Assembly: GCA_040752025.1 (NCBI GenBank)
Contig: JBFMFR010000056.1
Location: 1 to 45,208, forward strand
Origin: JBFMFR01 sp040752025
GTDB taxonomy: Bacteria; Chloroflexota; Anaerolineae; Anaerolineales; UBA4823
DNA: 45,208 bases
Direction: 5' to 3'
The notes beneath the pieces are model-generated. The model searched no databases. It worked only from the letters and a program-made list of their open reading frames with translations, and had not been told where the DNA came from. The position numbers and the translations under genes were made by a program. Shown one piece after another: positions 31,376 to 40,121 of this stretch. Numbering within the stretch: position 1 is the stretch's first letter; each line of letters starts with the position of its first letter.

Positions 31376-33412
31376 ATGGAATTCAAGCTGCACGCCCCCT
31401 ACCAACCGACCGGCGACCAGCCGGAAGCCATCCGCCAACTGGTGGAAGGGATCGAGAAGAATATGCGCCACCAGGTGCTGCTGGGCGCCACGGGCACCGG
31501 CAAGACTTTCACGATCGCGGCAGTGATCGAGAAGATGCAAAAACCGGCGTTAGTGATGGCGCATAACAAGACCCTGGCAGCGCAACTGTACGCCGAGTTC
31601 AAGGAGTTCTTCCCCGAGAACGCGGTGGAGTATTTCGTCTCGTATTACGATTACTACCAGCCAGAGGCCTACGTACCGCGCCACGATCTGTACATCGAGA
31701 AGGAGTCGGAGATCAACGAGGAGATCGAGCGCTTGCGCCTGGCAGCCACCACGGCGCTGATGTCCCGGCGGGATGTGATCATCGTGGCCTCGGTTTCGTG
31801 CATCTATGGCATCGGCAACCCGGAGGCGTACGGGCGTGTGGTGATCAACCTGGAAAGCGGCAATATCTACCGGCGCAACGCCTTGCTGCGCCAATTGGTG
31901 GAAGGGCATTACCAGCGCAATGACCTGGACCTGCGACCGGGCACATTCCGCGTGCGCGGCGACAGCCTGGACCTGGTGCCGGCCTACCAGGACCGCATCG
32001 GCTACCGGATTACTTTCTTTGGCGACGAGGTGGAGCGCATCATCGAATTCGACAGCGTGACCGGCGAGCTGCGGCGGGAGCTGACATCGGCGGCGATCTA
32101 CCCGGCCCGGCATTTCATCACGGAGGAGGACAAGCTCAAGCAGGCCATCGCCGATATCGAGACCGAACTGGGGCAGCGCCTGGCTGAATTCCGTGCTGAA
32201 GACAAGTTGTTGGAGGCGCAGCGCCTGGAGAGCCGCACGCAGTACGACCTGGAGATGCTGCGCGAGGTGGGCTACTGCGCGGGGATCGAGAACTACTCGC
32301 GACATATGGACCAGCGAGCGGTGGGCACGGCCCCGTGGACGCTGATGGACTATCTGCCCACGGACTATTTGTTGGTGTTGGACGAGTCGCACATGACGGT
32401 GCCGCAGATCCGGGGGATGTTCAACGGGGACCGCTCGCGCAAACAGACGCTGGTGGAATACGGCTTCCGCCTGCCCTCGGCGCTGGACAACCGCCCGCTC
32501 AAGTTCAACGAGTTCGAGCAGCGCATGGGATTTACGATCTATACCTCGGCCACACCGGCGGCGCACGAGATGGGGCGCGCCGACCAGGTGGTGGAGCAGA
32601 TCATCCGCCCAACCGGGCTGGTGGACCCGGAGGTGGAGATCCGCCCGGTGGAGGGCCAGGTGGACAACCTGGTAGGCGAAATCCGCCAGCGCGTGGAGCG
32701 CGGCCAGCGCACCCTGGTGACCACGCTGACCAAGCGCATGGCGGAGAAGCTGGCCGATTACCTGATGGAGCTGGGCGTCAAGGTGCATTACCTGCACTCG
32801 GAAATCGACACGCTGGAGCGGGTGGGCATCTTGCGCGACCTGCGCCTGGGTGTTTTCGATGTGGTGGTGGGGATCAACCTGCTGCGCGAGGGCCTGGACC
32901 TGCCGGAAGTGGCGCTGGTAGCGATCCTGGATGCCGACAAGGAGGGTTTCCTGCGCTCGGAGACGGCTCTGATCCAGACGATCGGGCGGGCAGCCCGTCA
33001 CGTCGAGGGCAAGGTGATCATGTACGCCGATCAGATGACCGACTCGATGCGTAGGGCGATCGATGAGACCAACCGCCGGCGCGCCAAACAGGTGGCGTAT
33101 AACGAGGCGCATGGCATCCAGCCGGTGGGCATTTTCAAGGCGGTGCGCGACCTGACCGACCAGCTATCGGTGCGGGCCGTGGCCGAACCGCAGGGTGAAT
33201 ACCGCACGCGCGGGGCGGCGAGCCTGCAAAAATCTGAGATGCAGCGAGTAATCGCTGAACTGGAGAAGCAGATGAAGGAAGCCGCGCGCAACCTGGAGTT
33301 CGAGAAGGCAGCGGTGCTGCGCGACCAGATCTATGAGCTGCGCACGATCCTGGCGGAGGAGAGCAATGTGCCGCCCTGGGAAAAGATGCGCCTGCTGGCT
33401 GGCGAGGAATAG
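31376..33412 (+). CDS. uvrB: Excinuclease ABC subunit B
   Basis: UvrB of 678 residues from ATG 31376 (681 if the ATG at 31367 is used). The second ATG is preferred because GAGAGG abuts the first one and stands 9 nt before the second. The damage-loading helicase of nucleotide excision repair shows Walker A GATGTGKT (37-44), the beta-hairpin YYDYYQPEAYVP, Walker B VLDESH, helicase motif VI region QTIGRAARH, and the UVR domain at the C-terminus (about 635-670). Length and motifs are complete. It probably has its own promoter. Confidence 0.98.
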   Translation: MEFKLHAPYQPTGDQPEAIRQLVEGIEKNMRHQVLLGATGTGKTFTIAAVIEKMQKPALVMAHNKTLAAQLYAEFKEFFPENAVEYFVSYYDYYQPEAYVPRHDLYIEKESEINEEIERLRLAATTALMSRRDVIIVASVSCIYGIGNPEAYGRVVINLESGNIYRRNALLRQLVEGHYQRNDLDLRPGTFRVRGDSLDLVPAYQDRIGYRITFFGDEVERIIEFDSVTGELRRELTSAAIYPARHFITEEDKLKQAIADIETELGQRLAEFRAEDKLLEAQRLESRTQYDLEMLREVGYCAGIENYSRHMDQRAVGTAPWTLMDYLPTDYLLVLDESHMTVPQIRGMFNGDRSRKQTLVEYGFRLPSALDNRPLKFNEFEQRMGFTIYTSATPAAHEMGRADQVVEQIIRPTGLVDPEVEIRPVEGQVDNLVGEIRQRVERGQRTLVTTLTKRMAEKLADYLMELGVKVHYLHSEIDTLERVGILRDLRLGVFDVVVGINLLREGLDLPEVALVAILDADKEGFLRSETALIQTIGRAARHVEGKVIMYADQMTDSMRRAIDETNRRRAKQVAYNEAHGIQPVGIFKAVRDLTDQLSVRAVAEPQGEYRTRGAASLQKSEMQRVIAELEKQMKEAARNLEFEKAAVLRDQIYELRTILAEESNVPPWEKMRLLAGEE

Positions 33413-33445
33413 ACCTGCCCGGACGTGTTCGAGGGTTGGCGATAT

Positions 33446-33459
33446 ACAGATCGATCTGT
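33446..33459 (+). promoter_or_regulatory. 14-bp perfect palindrome in the GGDEF-STAND leader
   Basis: ACAGATCGATCTGT, a perfect 14-bp palindrome, lies 57 nt before the start of the GGDEF-STAND gene and 34 nt after uvrB. It is a possible operator or a weak hairpin. No -10 is obvious. Confidence 0.35.
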
Positions 33460-33515
33460 TGGAGATAGCCTGATTATGCGTTTACGGGATGGCGAGATCA
33501 GGGGAGAGATGAACG

Positions 33516-36500
33516 ATGTGCCCAGAATCGGCGCTATTAGATCCGCTTACTGGCATCTATAGCCGGGCGGCTTTGAACCAGCGTTTGCAAGAGGAAGTCG
33601 AGCGCGCCCGGCGCTACGGCGAAAATATGTCGTTGGCGCTGCTGGACATGGACCATTTCAAGAGCATCAACGATGCCTTTGGGCACACGCGCGGCGATCA
33701 GGTACTGGTCGAGTTCAGCGCGCGCCTGTCCTTCATGGTGCGCAGCAGCGATATCGTCTTTCGTTATGGGGGGGATGAATTCGTGATCTTGCTGCCGCAC
33801 ACAGACCGGGACCAGGCGACACGACTTTCGGAGCGCATGTTGGAAACGCTGCGCAACAAGCCTTTCCACGGCGACCCGCCGCTGTCAGTGTCGCTCAGCA
33901 TGGGGATCGCCTGCTTCCCGCAGGATGCTTCTACGCCGCAGGCGCTTTTCGAGCTGGCGGACCAGCGCCATTACCACGCCAAGCGCGGCGGGCGCGATCG
34001 CGTGATCAGCGAGGACCCGCTGAGCGAAGTGGCGCCGCTGCTGGCGGAGGTCTCGCGCCTGATCGAGCGCGACCAGGCGCTGCAAACGCTGCGGGATATG
34101 CTGAATGTGCTGCCTCAACACAAGCGCGGTGTCCTACAGGTCAGGGGCGCGCCGGGCTCTGGGAAGAGCCGTTTCTTGCGCGAAATACACCAGGCGGCGC
34201 GCTTGCAGGGCTATATCGTGTTGGATATCCGCGGCCAGCCGGCGCTGCGCTCGCGCCTGTACGGCGCTTTTTCGGAGGCGCTGCGCGGACGCAACCTGCC
34301 GTCGGTGTGGGAAGGAACGGAGGCTTTTTCGGCGGCCATTTCGCAATGGATCCACGATAAGGGCAGCGCCGGCTTGCTGGTGAGCTTCGATGACATTGCA
34401 GACATCGACCAGTCCACATTGGATTTCTGGCGCGGCCTGTTCTTCTCGAGCCACTTCCCCAGGTTACTGCTGGTGTACACAACGAGCAGTCCGGGCAGCA
34501 GTTCTAGCTTACACCTGGATGCGCCCTTGCACCAGGATGTAACCCTGGATGCGCTTTCGCCGGAAGGGGTGCACTTGTGGGTGCGCCAAAGTTTGCAATG
34601 GGAGCCATCGGAAGTTTTCGTGGATTGGCTGCACCGCCAGACGGAAGGCTGGCCCAGGCGCATTCAGGAGGGTCTGGTGCACCTGATCGCTCTGGGGCTG
34701 CTCGACCGGCGCGAAGGCGGCTGGCGCGTGCATCGTGACATGGAAGGGTTCCCTCTACGGGATTGGTTGGAGCGCAGGCTGGCTGCGCCGATTGCAATGC
34801 TGCCCAGTGGGTTAGCGGACTTCGTCGGGCGCGAGGCTGAACTGGCGGAATTGAAGCAGTTGATTCACTCCGAACGATTGGTCACTTTGTTGGGACCAGG
34901 TGGGATGGGCAAAAGCCGGCTGGCGGTCCAGGCGGCAGCCGAGAGCCTGGAAGCCTTCTCGAACGGGGTCTATTTTGTGCCTCTGGCCGCGATCAGCCAT
35001 CCCAGTTCCATCGTCCCGGCGATCGCAGATGCGCTGCATTATTCTTTCTCTGGCCCGCAAGAGCCCCAGGAACAGTTGCTGGCCTATTTGCACGCCAAAG
35101 AAATGCTCTTGATCCTGGATAACTTCGAAAACCTGCGCGAGGGCGCCAGCCTGTTGGCGCAGATATTTCAAAGAGCCAAAGGCGTACATCTGCTGGTGAC
35201 TTCGCGCGAGCGCCTGGGGTTGCCGGAAGAGGCGCTATACGACCTGCACGGCATGCCTCTGCCGCAAAACAATTCCTGGGAGCATTTGCAGCGCTGTACG
35301 GCGGTGCAATTGTTCCTGGGCAGCGCGCGACGAGCGCGGGCGGATTTCGTCATGACTGCAGAGAACGCCCCGGCAGTGGTGCGCATTTGCGAGTTGGTGG
35401 AAGGCATGCCGCTGGGCCTCGAGCTGGCGGCCGCCTGGGTGGGTTCATTCTCTCCGCAGCAGATCGCCAGCCAGATCGAATCTACCGCTGGTTTCCTCTT
35501 CGAAGGCTCCCACGCTTTGCCCGGACAGCAGCGCAGTCTGCTGGCAGTGTTCGACTCGTTCTGGAACCTGTTGTCGGAGAGCGAGCAAATCACATTGTGC
35601 CAGTTGGCCGTTTTCCACGGTGGTTTCCGCGGCCAGGCTGGGCGACAGGTGGCAGGCGCCTCTCCATTTTTCCTGGATGGGCTGGTTTCTAAGGCCTATT
35701 TGCACCGGACGCCAGACGGGCGTTACGAAATGCACCAGTTGCTGTGGCAGTATGCCCAGGAAAAACTCGGCCTGTATCCTGAAGTAGCCAGCCAGGCCCG
35801 GGACCGGCACTGCGAGCACTACACCCACATGGCTTACGAGCGGCAGTATGCCCTGGCTAACGACCGCCAGGTGTTGGATGAGATCAGTGATGAGATCGAA
35901 AACTTGCGAGCAGCCTGGAATTGGGCGGTGAGCGGCCTGCGGTTGGCTTCCCTGGGGCGCAGTTGCAACGCCATGGCGCAGTATTTCACCCTGGTGGGCC
36001 TGCTGGGAGATGGACAGGCCTTATTCCAGCAAGCAGTGGCGCATTTACAGGCGGCTTTGCAGTCGGCGCCTGCTGAAATGCAGCCAGCCGATATCCAAGC
36101 GATGCAGCGTTTGCTGGGCTGGTTGTTGGTCAATCAGGTGTCTTTTTTCAAAGACCTGGGCATGAGCGGACAGGCGATGGCCCTTTTCGAGCAAGCTATG
36201 CAACTGGCGCGCCTGTGCCAGGATCAATACCTGGAATTGTGGGTGCAGGTGGAGTGGGGCAGGGCAGTGATGGTGCAGGACCTCAAGCAGGCGCGCACCC
36301 GGGTCGAGGGTGCGCTGGCTTCGCTGCAGCAATTTAAATTCGATAACTTGCAATCCAGCGAGCCTGCCTTGATCCCCCTGGATGAGCGTTTCGTGCAATC
36401 CTTACAGGCAGCCAGCCACCGCCTGTTAGGGGTGATCGCTGCCCGCGGCGATAACGTGGCCACGGCGCGCCAGCACCTGGAAAATGCGTTACAGTTGCAG

Positions 36501-37616
36501 CGCTTGTTGGGCAACCGGGATGACGAGAGCAATATCTTGAATAACCTGGGTTTGCTGGCTGATATGGATGGCAAGCGCGAAATGGCGCGCGAGTATTTCT
36601 TGCAGGCATTACAAATAAAGCTTGACCTGGGCAATCAGGCTGGCGCGGCGCGGGCTTTGCACAACCTGGGGTTCGTGTGTTCGCACCTGGGTGATTACAA
36701 CCAGGCGCGGCAATATTACGAGCAGGCTCTGGCGATCTGGCAGGACAGCGGTAACTGGAGCAGCGAGGGCGTGACGCTGAATAATCTGAGCGAGGTTACT
36801 TTCCTGCAGAGAGACATCTTGCCAGCGATCGAATATGCCGAGCGGGCAATTGGGCTGCATCGCCAATCGGGGAACAAGAGCGGTCAGGGGGAGGCTTTTG
36901 CTATCCTGGGACAGGTGTTCCAATACCTGGGAGATTACAAGCGCGCCTGGACTAACCTGGAAGCTGCTCGAGATCTGTACATCGAGTCCGGCGATCTGGA
37001 CAGCCAGGCCTGGGTCTGGGCCACTTTGGGACTGCTGGATCACATTTTGGGCGATGACCAGGCTGCGCTGCAAGGCATTCGCACCGGCCTGAAGCTGGCC
37101 GAGGAACTGGGCAACCAGAGCCACCAGGCTCTGGCTCTGTACAACCTGGGCCATGTTCTGGCCAATCAAGTCGAACTGGAACAGGCAGAGCAGGCCTTCC
37201 AGCAGGCGCTTGAATTACGCCAGAGGACGGGCGAGAGCCACCTGGCCCTGGAACCCCTGGCAGGGCTGGCACAGGTAGCCTTGCTGCGCTCGGATTTGAA
37301 CCAGGCGGCAGGCTATGTCAACCAGATTCTGGAACAGTTGGCTGCAGAAACCGCCGGGCGGGATGGAGGTGCAGGTTTACTGGAGAGAGTCGGGGACGTC
37401 GCCATGGTGTACTGGGTGTGTTTCCAGACACTGGAGATGCAGGAAGACCAGCGCGCTCCGCAGGTTTTGGCGCAGGCGCGCCATACGCTGTTCGAACGCG
37501 CGGCCCGGATTGGCGATGACGAGATGCGGCGCTCGTTTTTAGAGGCAGTGGATGTCCACAGCCGTTTGTTGGATGCAGGGGATGGCCAATCGGGGCGTAC
37601 CTTGAGCGACGTGTAG
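33516..37616 (+). CDS. GGDEF-STAND NTPase-TPR multidomain protein
   Basis: A 1366-residue soluble protein with no TM segment. Residues 1-165 are a GGDEF diguanylate cyclase domain with an intact active loop (GGDEF, 85-89) and the product-inhibition site RxxD (RSSD, 76-79) five residues before it. A first P-loop GAPGSGKS (211-218) begins a MalT/AAA-like NTPase with a D-x-A-D segment (FDDIADIDQST). A second P-loop, GPGGMGKS (460-467), begins an NB-ARC-like module with Walker B LLILDNFE and the GMPLGLELAAAW motif. TPR helices fill most of residues 780-1330. No C-terminal HTH is visible. SD GGGGAGAG precedes ATG 33516 by 7 nt. It may couple c-di-GMP synthesis to ligand-gated oligomerisation. The fusion is seen in the sequence; the coupling is inference. 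Confidence 0.88.
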   Translation: MCPESALLDPLTGIYSRAALNQRLQEEVERARRYGENMSLALLDMDHFKSINDAFGHTRGDQVLVEFSARLSFMVRSSDIVFRYGGDEFVILLPHTDRDQATRLSERMLETLRNKPFHGDPPLSVSLSMGIACFPQDASTPQALFELADQRHYHAKRGGRDRVISEDPLSEVAPLLAEVSRLIERDQALQTLRDMLNVLPQHKRGVLQVRGAPGSGKSRFLREIHQAARLQGYIVLDIRGQPALRSRLYGAFSEALRGRNLPSVWEGTEAFSAAISQWIHDKGSAGLLVSFDDIADIDQSTLDFWRGLFFSSHFPRLLLVYTTSSPGSSSSLHLDAPLHQDVTLDALSPEGVHLWVRQSLQWEPSEVFVDWLHRQTEGWPRRIQEGLVHLIALGLLDRREGGWRVHRDMEGFPLRDWLERRLAAPIAMLPSGLADFVGREAELAELKQLIHSERLVTLLGPGGMGKSRLAVQAAAESLEAFSNGVYFVPLAAISHPSSIVPAIADALHYSFSGPQEPQEQLLAYLHAKEMLLILDNFENLREGASLLAQIFQRAKGVHLLVTSRERLGLPEEALYDLHGMPLPQNNSWEHLQRCTAVQLFLGSARRARADFVMTAENAPAVVRICELVEGMPLGLELAAAWVGSFSPQQIASQIESTAGFLFEGSHALPGQQRSLLAVFDSFWNLLSESEQITLCQLAVFHGGFRGQAGRQVAGASPFFLDGLVSKAYLHRTPDGRYEMHQLLWQYAQEKLGLYPEVASQARDRHCEHYTHMAYERQYALANDRQVLDEISDEIENLRAAWNWAVSGLRLASLGRSCNAMAQYFTLVGLLGDGQALFQQAVAHLQAALQSAPAEMQPADIQAMQRLLGWLLVNQVSFFKDLGMSGQAMALFEQAMQLARLCQDQYLELWVQVEWGRAVMVQDLKQARTRVEGALASLQQFKFDNLQSSEPALIPLDERFVQSLQAASHRLLGVIAARGDNVATARQHLENALQLQRLLGNRDDESNILNNLGLLADMDGKREMAREYFLQALQIKLDLGNQAGAARALHNLGFVCSHLGDYNQARQYYEQALAIWQDSGNWSSEGVTLNNLSEVTFLQRDILPAIEYAERAIGLHRQSGNKSGQGEAFAILGQVFQYLGDYKRAWTNLEAARDLYIESGDLDSQAWVWATLGLLDHILGDDQAALQGIRTGLKLAEELGNQSHQALALYNLGHVLANQVELEQAEQAFQQALELRQRTGESHLALEPLAGLAQVALLRSDLNQAAGYVNQILEQLAAETAGRDGGAGLLERVGDVAMVYWVCFQTLEMQEDQRAPQVLAQARHTLFERAARIGDDEMRRSFLEAVDVHSRLLDAGDGQSGRTLSDV

Positions 37617-37641
37617 TGATTTGGGCAGGTCTGGTAAAATC

Positions 37642-37695
37642 TTCACAGGGGTTTCGAAATAAATTCACAACTTCTTCACAACTTTGCGATATCCT
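37642..37695 (+). promoter_or_regulatory. Four 11-bp-phased TTCACA half-sites plus -10: PhoB/OmpR-like operator
   Basis: TTCACA at 37642, TTCGAA at 37653, TTCACA at 37664 and TTCACA at 37675 are spaced exactly 11 bp apart. The last two are part of an 11-bp direct repeat (TTCACAACTTC, TTCACAACTTT). A -10-like TATCCT (37690-37695) follows 9 nt after the last half-site, and no -35 is visible. This is the geometry of a promoter activated by a PhoB/PhoP-type response regulator. Confidence 0.6.
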
Positions 37696-37747
37696 ATAGG
37701 CAGTTCGATGCAAGCATAGATTGCAAGTTTACACGAAGAAGGAGTGT

Positions 37748-38338
37748 ATGACGATGAAGAAAATTTTGATTATTGGTGCAGTTGTGATCGCCCTGGTAGC
37801 TGCCTTGGGTGCAGCGGGTTATGCTTACGCCAAGACGCAATTTCCGTTCCTGGCGCAGGCCCCTTACGCGGCCAGCAGGATGGCGCAGGGCGGCGGGCCA
37901 GGCGGGATGATGGGCGGCTGGCACTCCGGCGGCGGCCGTGGTGGGCGAATGGGCGGCTGGCAGGAGGATGGCGAATACGGCCCGATGCACGAGTATATGC
38001 AGGCCGCCATCGCAGAAACCTTCGATATTTCCACGGATGAATTGGAAGCACTGCACGATGAGGGCAAGACTCTGTGGAGCTATGCCCAGGAGCAGGGCAT
38101 GACGCAAGAGGAGTTCAGCGCCAAGATGATCGAGGCGCGCGGCAAAGCCCTGGAAGCGGCAGTTGCGGCTGGCGTCATCAGCCAGGAACAGGCTGACTGG
38201 ATGCTGGAGCGCATGGGCCAGATGGGGCAGTTTGGTGGCGGCGCAGGCCCGTGTGGCGGCGGCGGTCGCTTTGGCGGACAGGGGCGCGGCCCAGGCGGTG
38301 GGCGTTGGAACACCACCCCGGATGGGCAGGGCAACTGA
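37748..38338 (+). CDS. Small exported Gly/Met-rich protein
   Basis: 196 residues from the ATG at 37748 (a second ATG is at 37754; AAGGAG ends at 37744). The signal peptide or anchor spans about 3-25 (ILIIGAVVIALVAALGAAGYAYA). A Gly/Met/Trp-rich stretch (GGGPGGMMGGWHSGGGR) and a Gly/Arg/Gln-rich C-terminus flank a helical core (about 85-155). The core repeats the theme ISTDELEALHDEGKTLWSYAQEQG and is reminiscent of DUF2680-like small helical domains. There is one Cys, in GPCGGGG. The function is unknown. It is preceded by the TTCACA operator and followed by a strong terminator, so it is a monocistronic regulated gene. Confidence 0.75.
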   Translation: MTMKKILIIGAVVIALVAALGAAGYAYAKTQFPFLAQAPYAASRMAQGGGPGGMMGGWHSGGGRGGRMGGWQEDGEYGPMHEYMQAAIAETFDISTDELEALHDEGKTLWSYAQEQGMTQEEFSAKMIEARGKALEAAVAAGVISQEQADWMLERMGQMGQFGGGAGPCGGGGRFGGQGRGPGGGRWNTTPDGQGN

Positions 38339-38352
38339 ACCTGAATTTGGAT

Positions 38353-38390
38353 AACGAAAAACGGACCCCAGGCGGGGTCCGTTTTTCGTT
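38353..38390. terminator. Bidirectional intrinsic terminator, 17-bp stem
   Basis: AACGAAAAACGGACCCC, loop AGGC, GGGGTCCGTTTTTCGTT: a perfect 17-bp stem whose outer arms are A- and T-rich, so it works on both strands. It separates the Gly/Met-rich gene from the convergent BtrH-like gene. Confidence 0.85.
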
Positions 38391-38397
38391 TCTGGGG

Positions 38398-39414
38398 CTA
38401 CTGGGCCAACTGGCGCAGCCTGCCCCAGGCGGATTGCTCCAGGTCGGCCAGTTCATTGAGAGGTGCAACGCAATCCTTGAGCTGGGCAGCAGGATCGGCC
38501 TGTTCGGATGCCTGGTGGAACCAGGCGCTGAGTTCCTGCCATTTGTCGGCGATGTGCTGGAAGTCAGCGGCGCTTTCCCCCAGGTCTGGGTTCTCTGCCA
38601 GGCAGGCTGCCTCGCCCAGGAAGCGGCTGAACATATAGCGGAAGTTGCCGCCGCCCGAGCCGCCTACCGGGCTGATGAAGATGTAAGTGTTGAACAGGGT
38701 CCACTTGATCTCATCCGGGCTAAGCGTAGACGGCCACTGCGGGATGGCTTGGGCGGCCTTGCGAATGCCGGGGATGCCGAAGCTGCGAATGGGAGGCGCG
38801 AGCATGAACTGCGCCTGGGCCTGGATGGCCTGGTAGATTTCGGCGCGGCTGGGCAGGCGCTTGTGGCTGAAATCGAAGCTGTACCAGCGGTTTTTGGGTG
38901 GGAAGGGTTTGAAGGTGGAGCCGCGCGCTTTGGCCAGGTCGGCCAGGGGCACCGGGTACAGGCCGTCGCGATCGGCGATCAGCACCTGCCCGGTCTTCGC
39001 ATCGTAACCGCAGGCCACGATGGCATGCCCGCCGAAGTGGTATTCCTGGCCGCCAAAATCGAAGTAGGGCAAGAAGCCCATATCCACTTGCAGCATGACC
39101 GGCTGCCCGGAGGCCAGCATTTCCAGCAGGCTTTCCCGGGCGCGGCGGGCGCTGGTGGTTAGGTACGACTGGATGGATACGCCCGTGCGCTGCCCGGCGA
39201 TCTCTTCCATGCTGGGCTTGGGGGTGTTGCGCCCGCCGATAAAAGGCGGGCTGCCTTTCTGCTGCCAGTACATGAAGCCCACGCCTTCGCCGATGCCAAG
39301 CAGCATATCCTCGCTGATTTCGTGCCGGTTGTAGGCGTAAACGTGGCGCATCGAGCCGGTGATGCAGTGATGGGTGGGGATGGATTTGAATCCATCTAGA
39401 GGGGCGAGAGGCAT
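38398..39414 (-). CDS. BtrH N-terminal domain protein (with DUF4872-like part)
   Basis: 338 residues. HHCITGSMRHVYAYNRHEISEDMLLGIGEGVGF (about 15-47) is the BtrH_N signature, a papain-fold-like acyl/aminoacyl transferase or amidase superfamily. GGHAIVACGYD (about 130-140) has the cysteine-protease-fold His loop; no clear nucleophile is assigned beyond C18 of HHC. The C-terminal half matches a DUF4872-like region. The biochemical role is uncertain. AAAGGATC precedes the ATG. It begins 2 nt after the GyrI-like gene. Confidence 0.75.
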   Translation of the reverse strand: MPLAPLDGFKSIPTHHCITGSMRHVYAYNRHEISEDMLLGIGEGVGFMYWQQKGSPPFIGGRNTPKPSMEEIAGQRTGVSIQSYLTTSARRARESLLEMLASGQPVMLQVDMGFLPYFDFGGQEYHFGGHAIVACGYDAKTGQVLIADRDGLYPVPLADLAKARGSTFKPFPPKNRWYSFDFSHKRLPSRAEIYQAIQAQAQFMLAPPIRSFGIPGIRKAAQAIPQWPSTLSPDEIKWTLFNTYIFISPVGGSGGGNFRYMFSRFLGEAACLAENPDLGESAADFQHIADKWQELSAWFHQASEQADPAAQLKDCVAPLNELADLEQSAWGRLRQLAQ

Positions 39415-39416
39415 GG

Positions 39417-40046
39417 TTAGATCCTTTCTACGGGGTGGCGCAGGACGGTCTTGAGTTTTTCCGGCTGGGCTTTGCGCGGGTCGCCCAGGTAGATTTCGTG
39501 GTGCTTGCCGCGGTAGCGCAGGTTGTTCTCCTGGGCGAAGGCGTCCATCCGCTCCAATGTGGCGGGCTCCTGCGAATACGGGCCCATGTGCATGACCTGG
39601 ATAGAGAGACCTTCGGCGAATCGCTCGAAGCGCAGTTTGTCCAGGGCCGGGCCGGGTTTCTTCTTACGGAGTTGTTGGAGAGCTTCCTGGAACATCTCCG
39701 CTGTGATGTGATCGGGATGCATGATCATCAGGGTGAAGAGCCAGTCCTCCCGCTTAAGGAAATCGAACTGGCCGGAGGGCACCCACCACAAGCCTTCCAA
39801 AGCCATCACGGTGTAATCGACCGGATTCACTTTGCTCAGCTTGGACATGAACTTCAGGGTGTAAGCCGCGCCGTACAGGGCCTGCATGGCATCCTGAAAT
39901 TCGGTGGAGGCCTGGGGCGATTCTCCGGCGGCCACACGCCCGTCGATCATCACGAAGTTGAATTCGGGAACTTCAATGAGTTCAACGTTCTTTGCGGAGG
40001 GTGCGTATAGATTTTTGAAAGTCTTCTTCAGATCGAGCTTTTCCAT
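39417..40046 (-). CDS. GyrI-like small-molecule-binding protein
   Basis: 209 residues with the GyrI/SOUL-like ligand-binding pattern (NFVMIDGRVAAGE; LSIQVMHMGPYSQEPATLERMDAFAQENN; HHEIYLGDPRK). Such stand-alone domains bind hydrophobic or cationic small molecules and may act as hydrolases. No HTH is present. It is 2 nt from the BtrH-like gene, so probably in one mRNA. Confidence 0.85.
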   Translation of the reverse strand: MEKLDLKKTFKNLYAPSAKNVELIEVPEFNFVMIDGRVAAGESPQASTEFQDAMQALYGAAYTLKFMSKLSKVNPVDYTVMALEGLWWVPSGQFDFLKREDWLFTLMIMHPDHITAEMFQEALQQLRKKKPGPALDKLRFERFAEGLSIQVMHMGPYSQEPATLERMDAFAQENNLRYRGKHHEIYLGDPRKAQPEKLKTVLRHPVERI

Positions 40047-40088
40047 AACCTTTGATTCCTTTCTGTTTTACCTCATCGTTGAGGGGCC

Positions 40089-40121
40089 AGACCTGACAGG
40101 TTTCTAAAACCTGTCAGGTCT
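40089..40121. repeat. 15-bp perfect palindrome, REP-like or terminator
   Basis: AGACCTGACAGGTTT, 3-nt loop CTA, AAACCTGTCAGGTCT: a perfect 15-bp hairpin overlapping the stop of the toroid gene. The plus-strand side is followed by TTT. The sequence type (ACCTGACAGG palindromes) is a recurrent intergenic element in several phyla, from memory. Whether it is repeated elsewhere in this genome cannot be seen here. Confidence 0.6.

Noticed and set aside
31550..33112. A 520-codon minus-strand frame opposite uvrB
   Set aside because: uvrB is certain; the antisense frame is His/Gln/Arg-rich with no motif.
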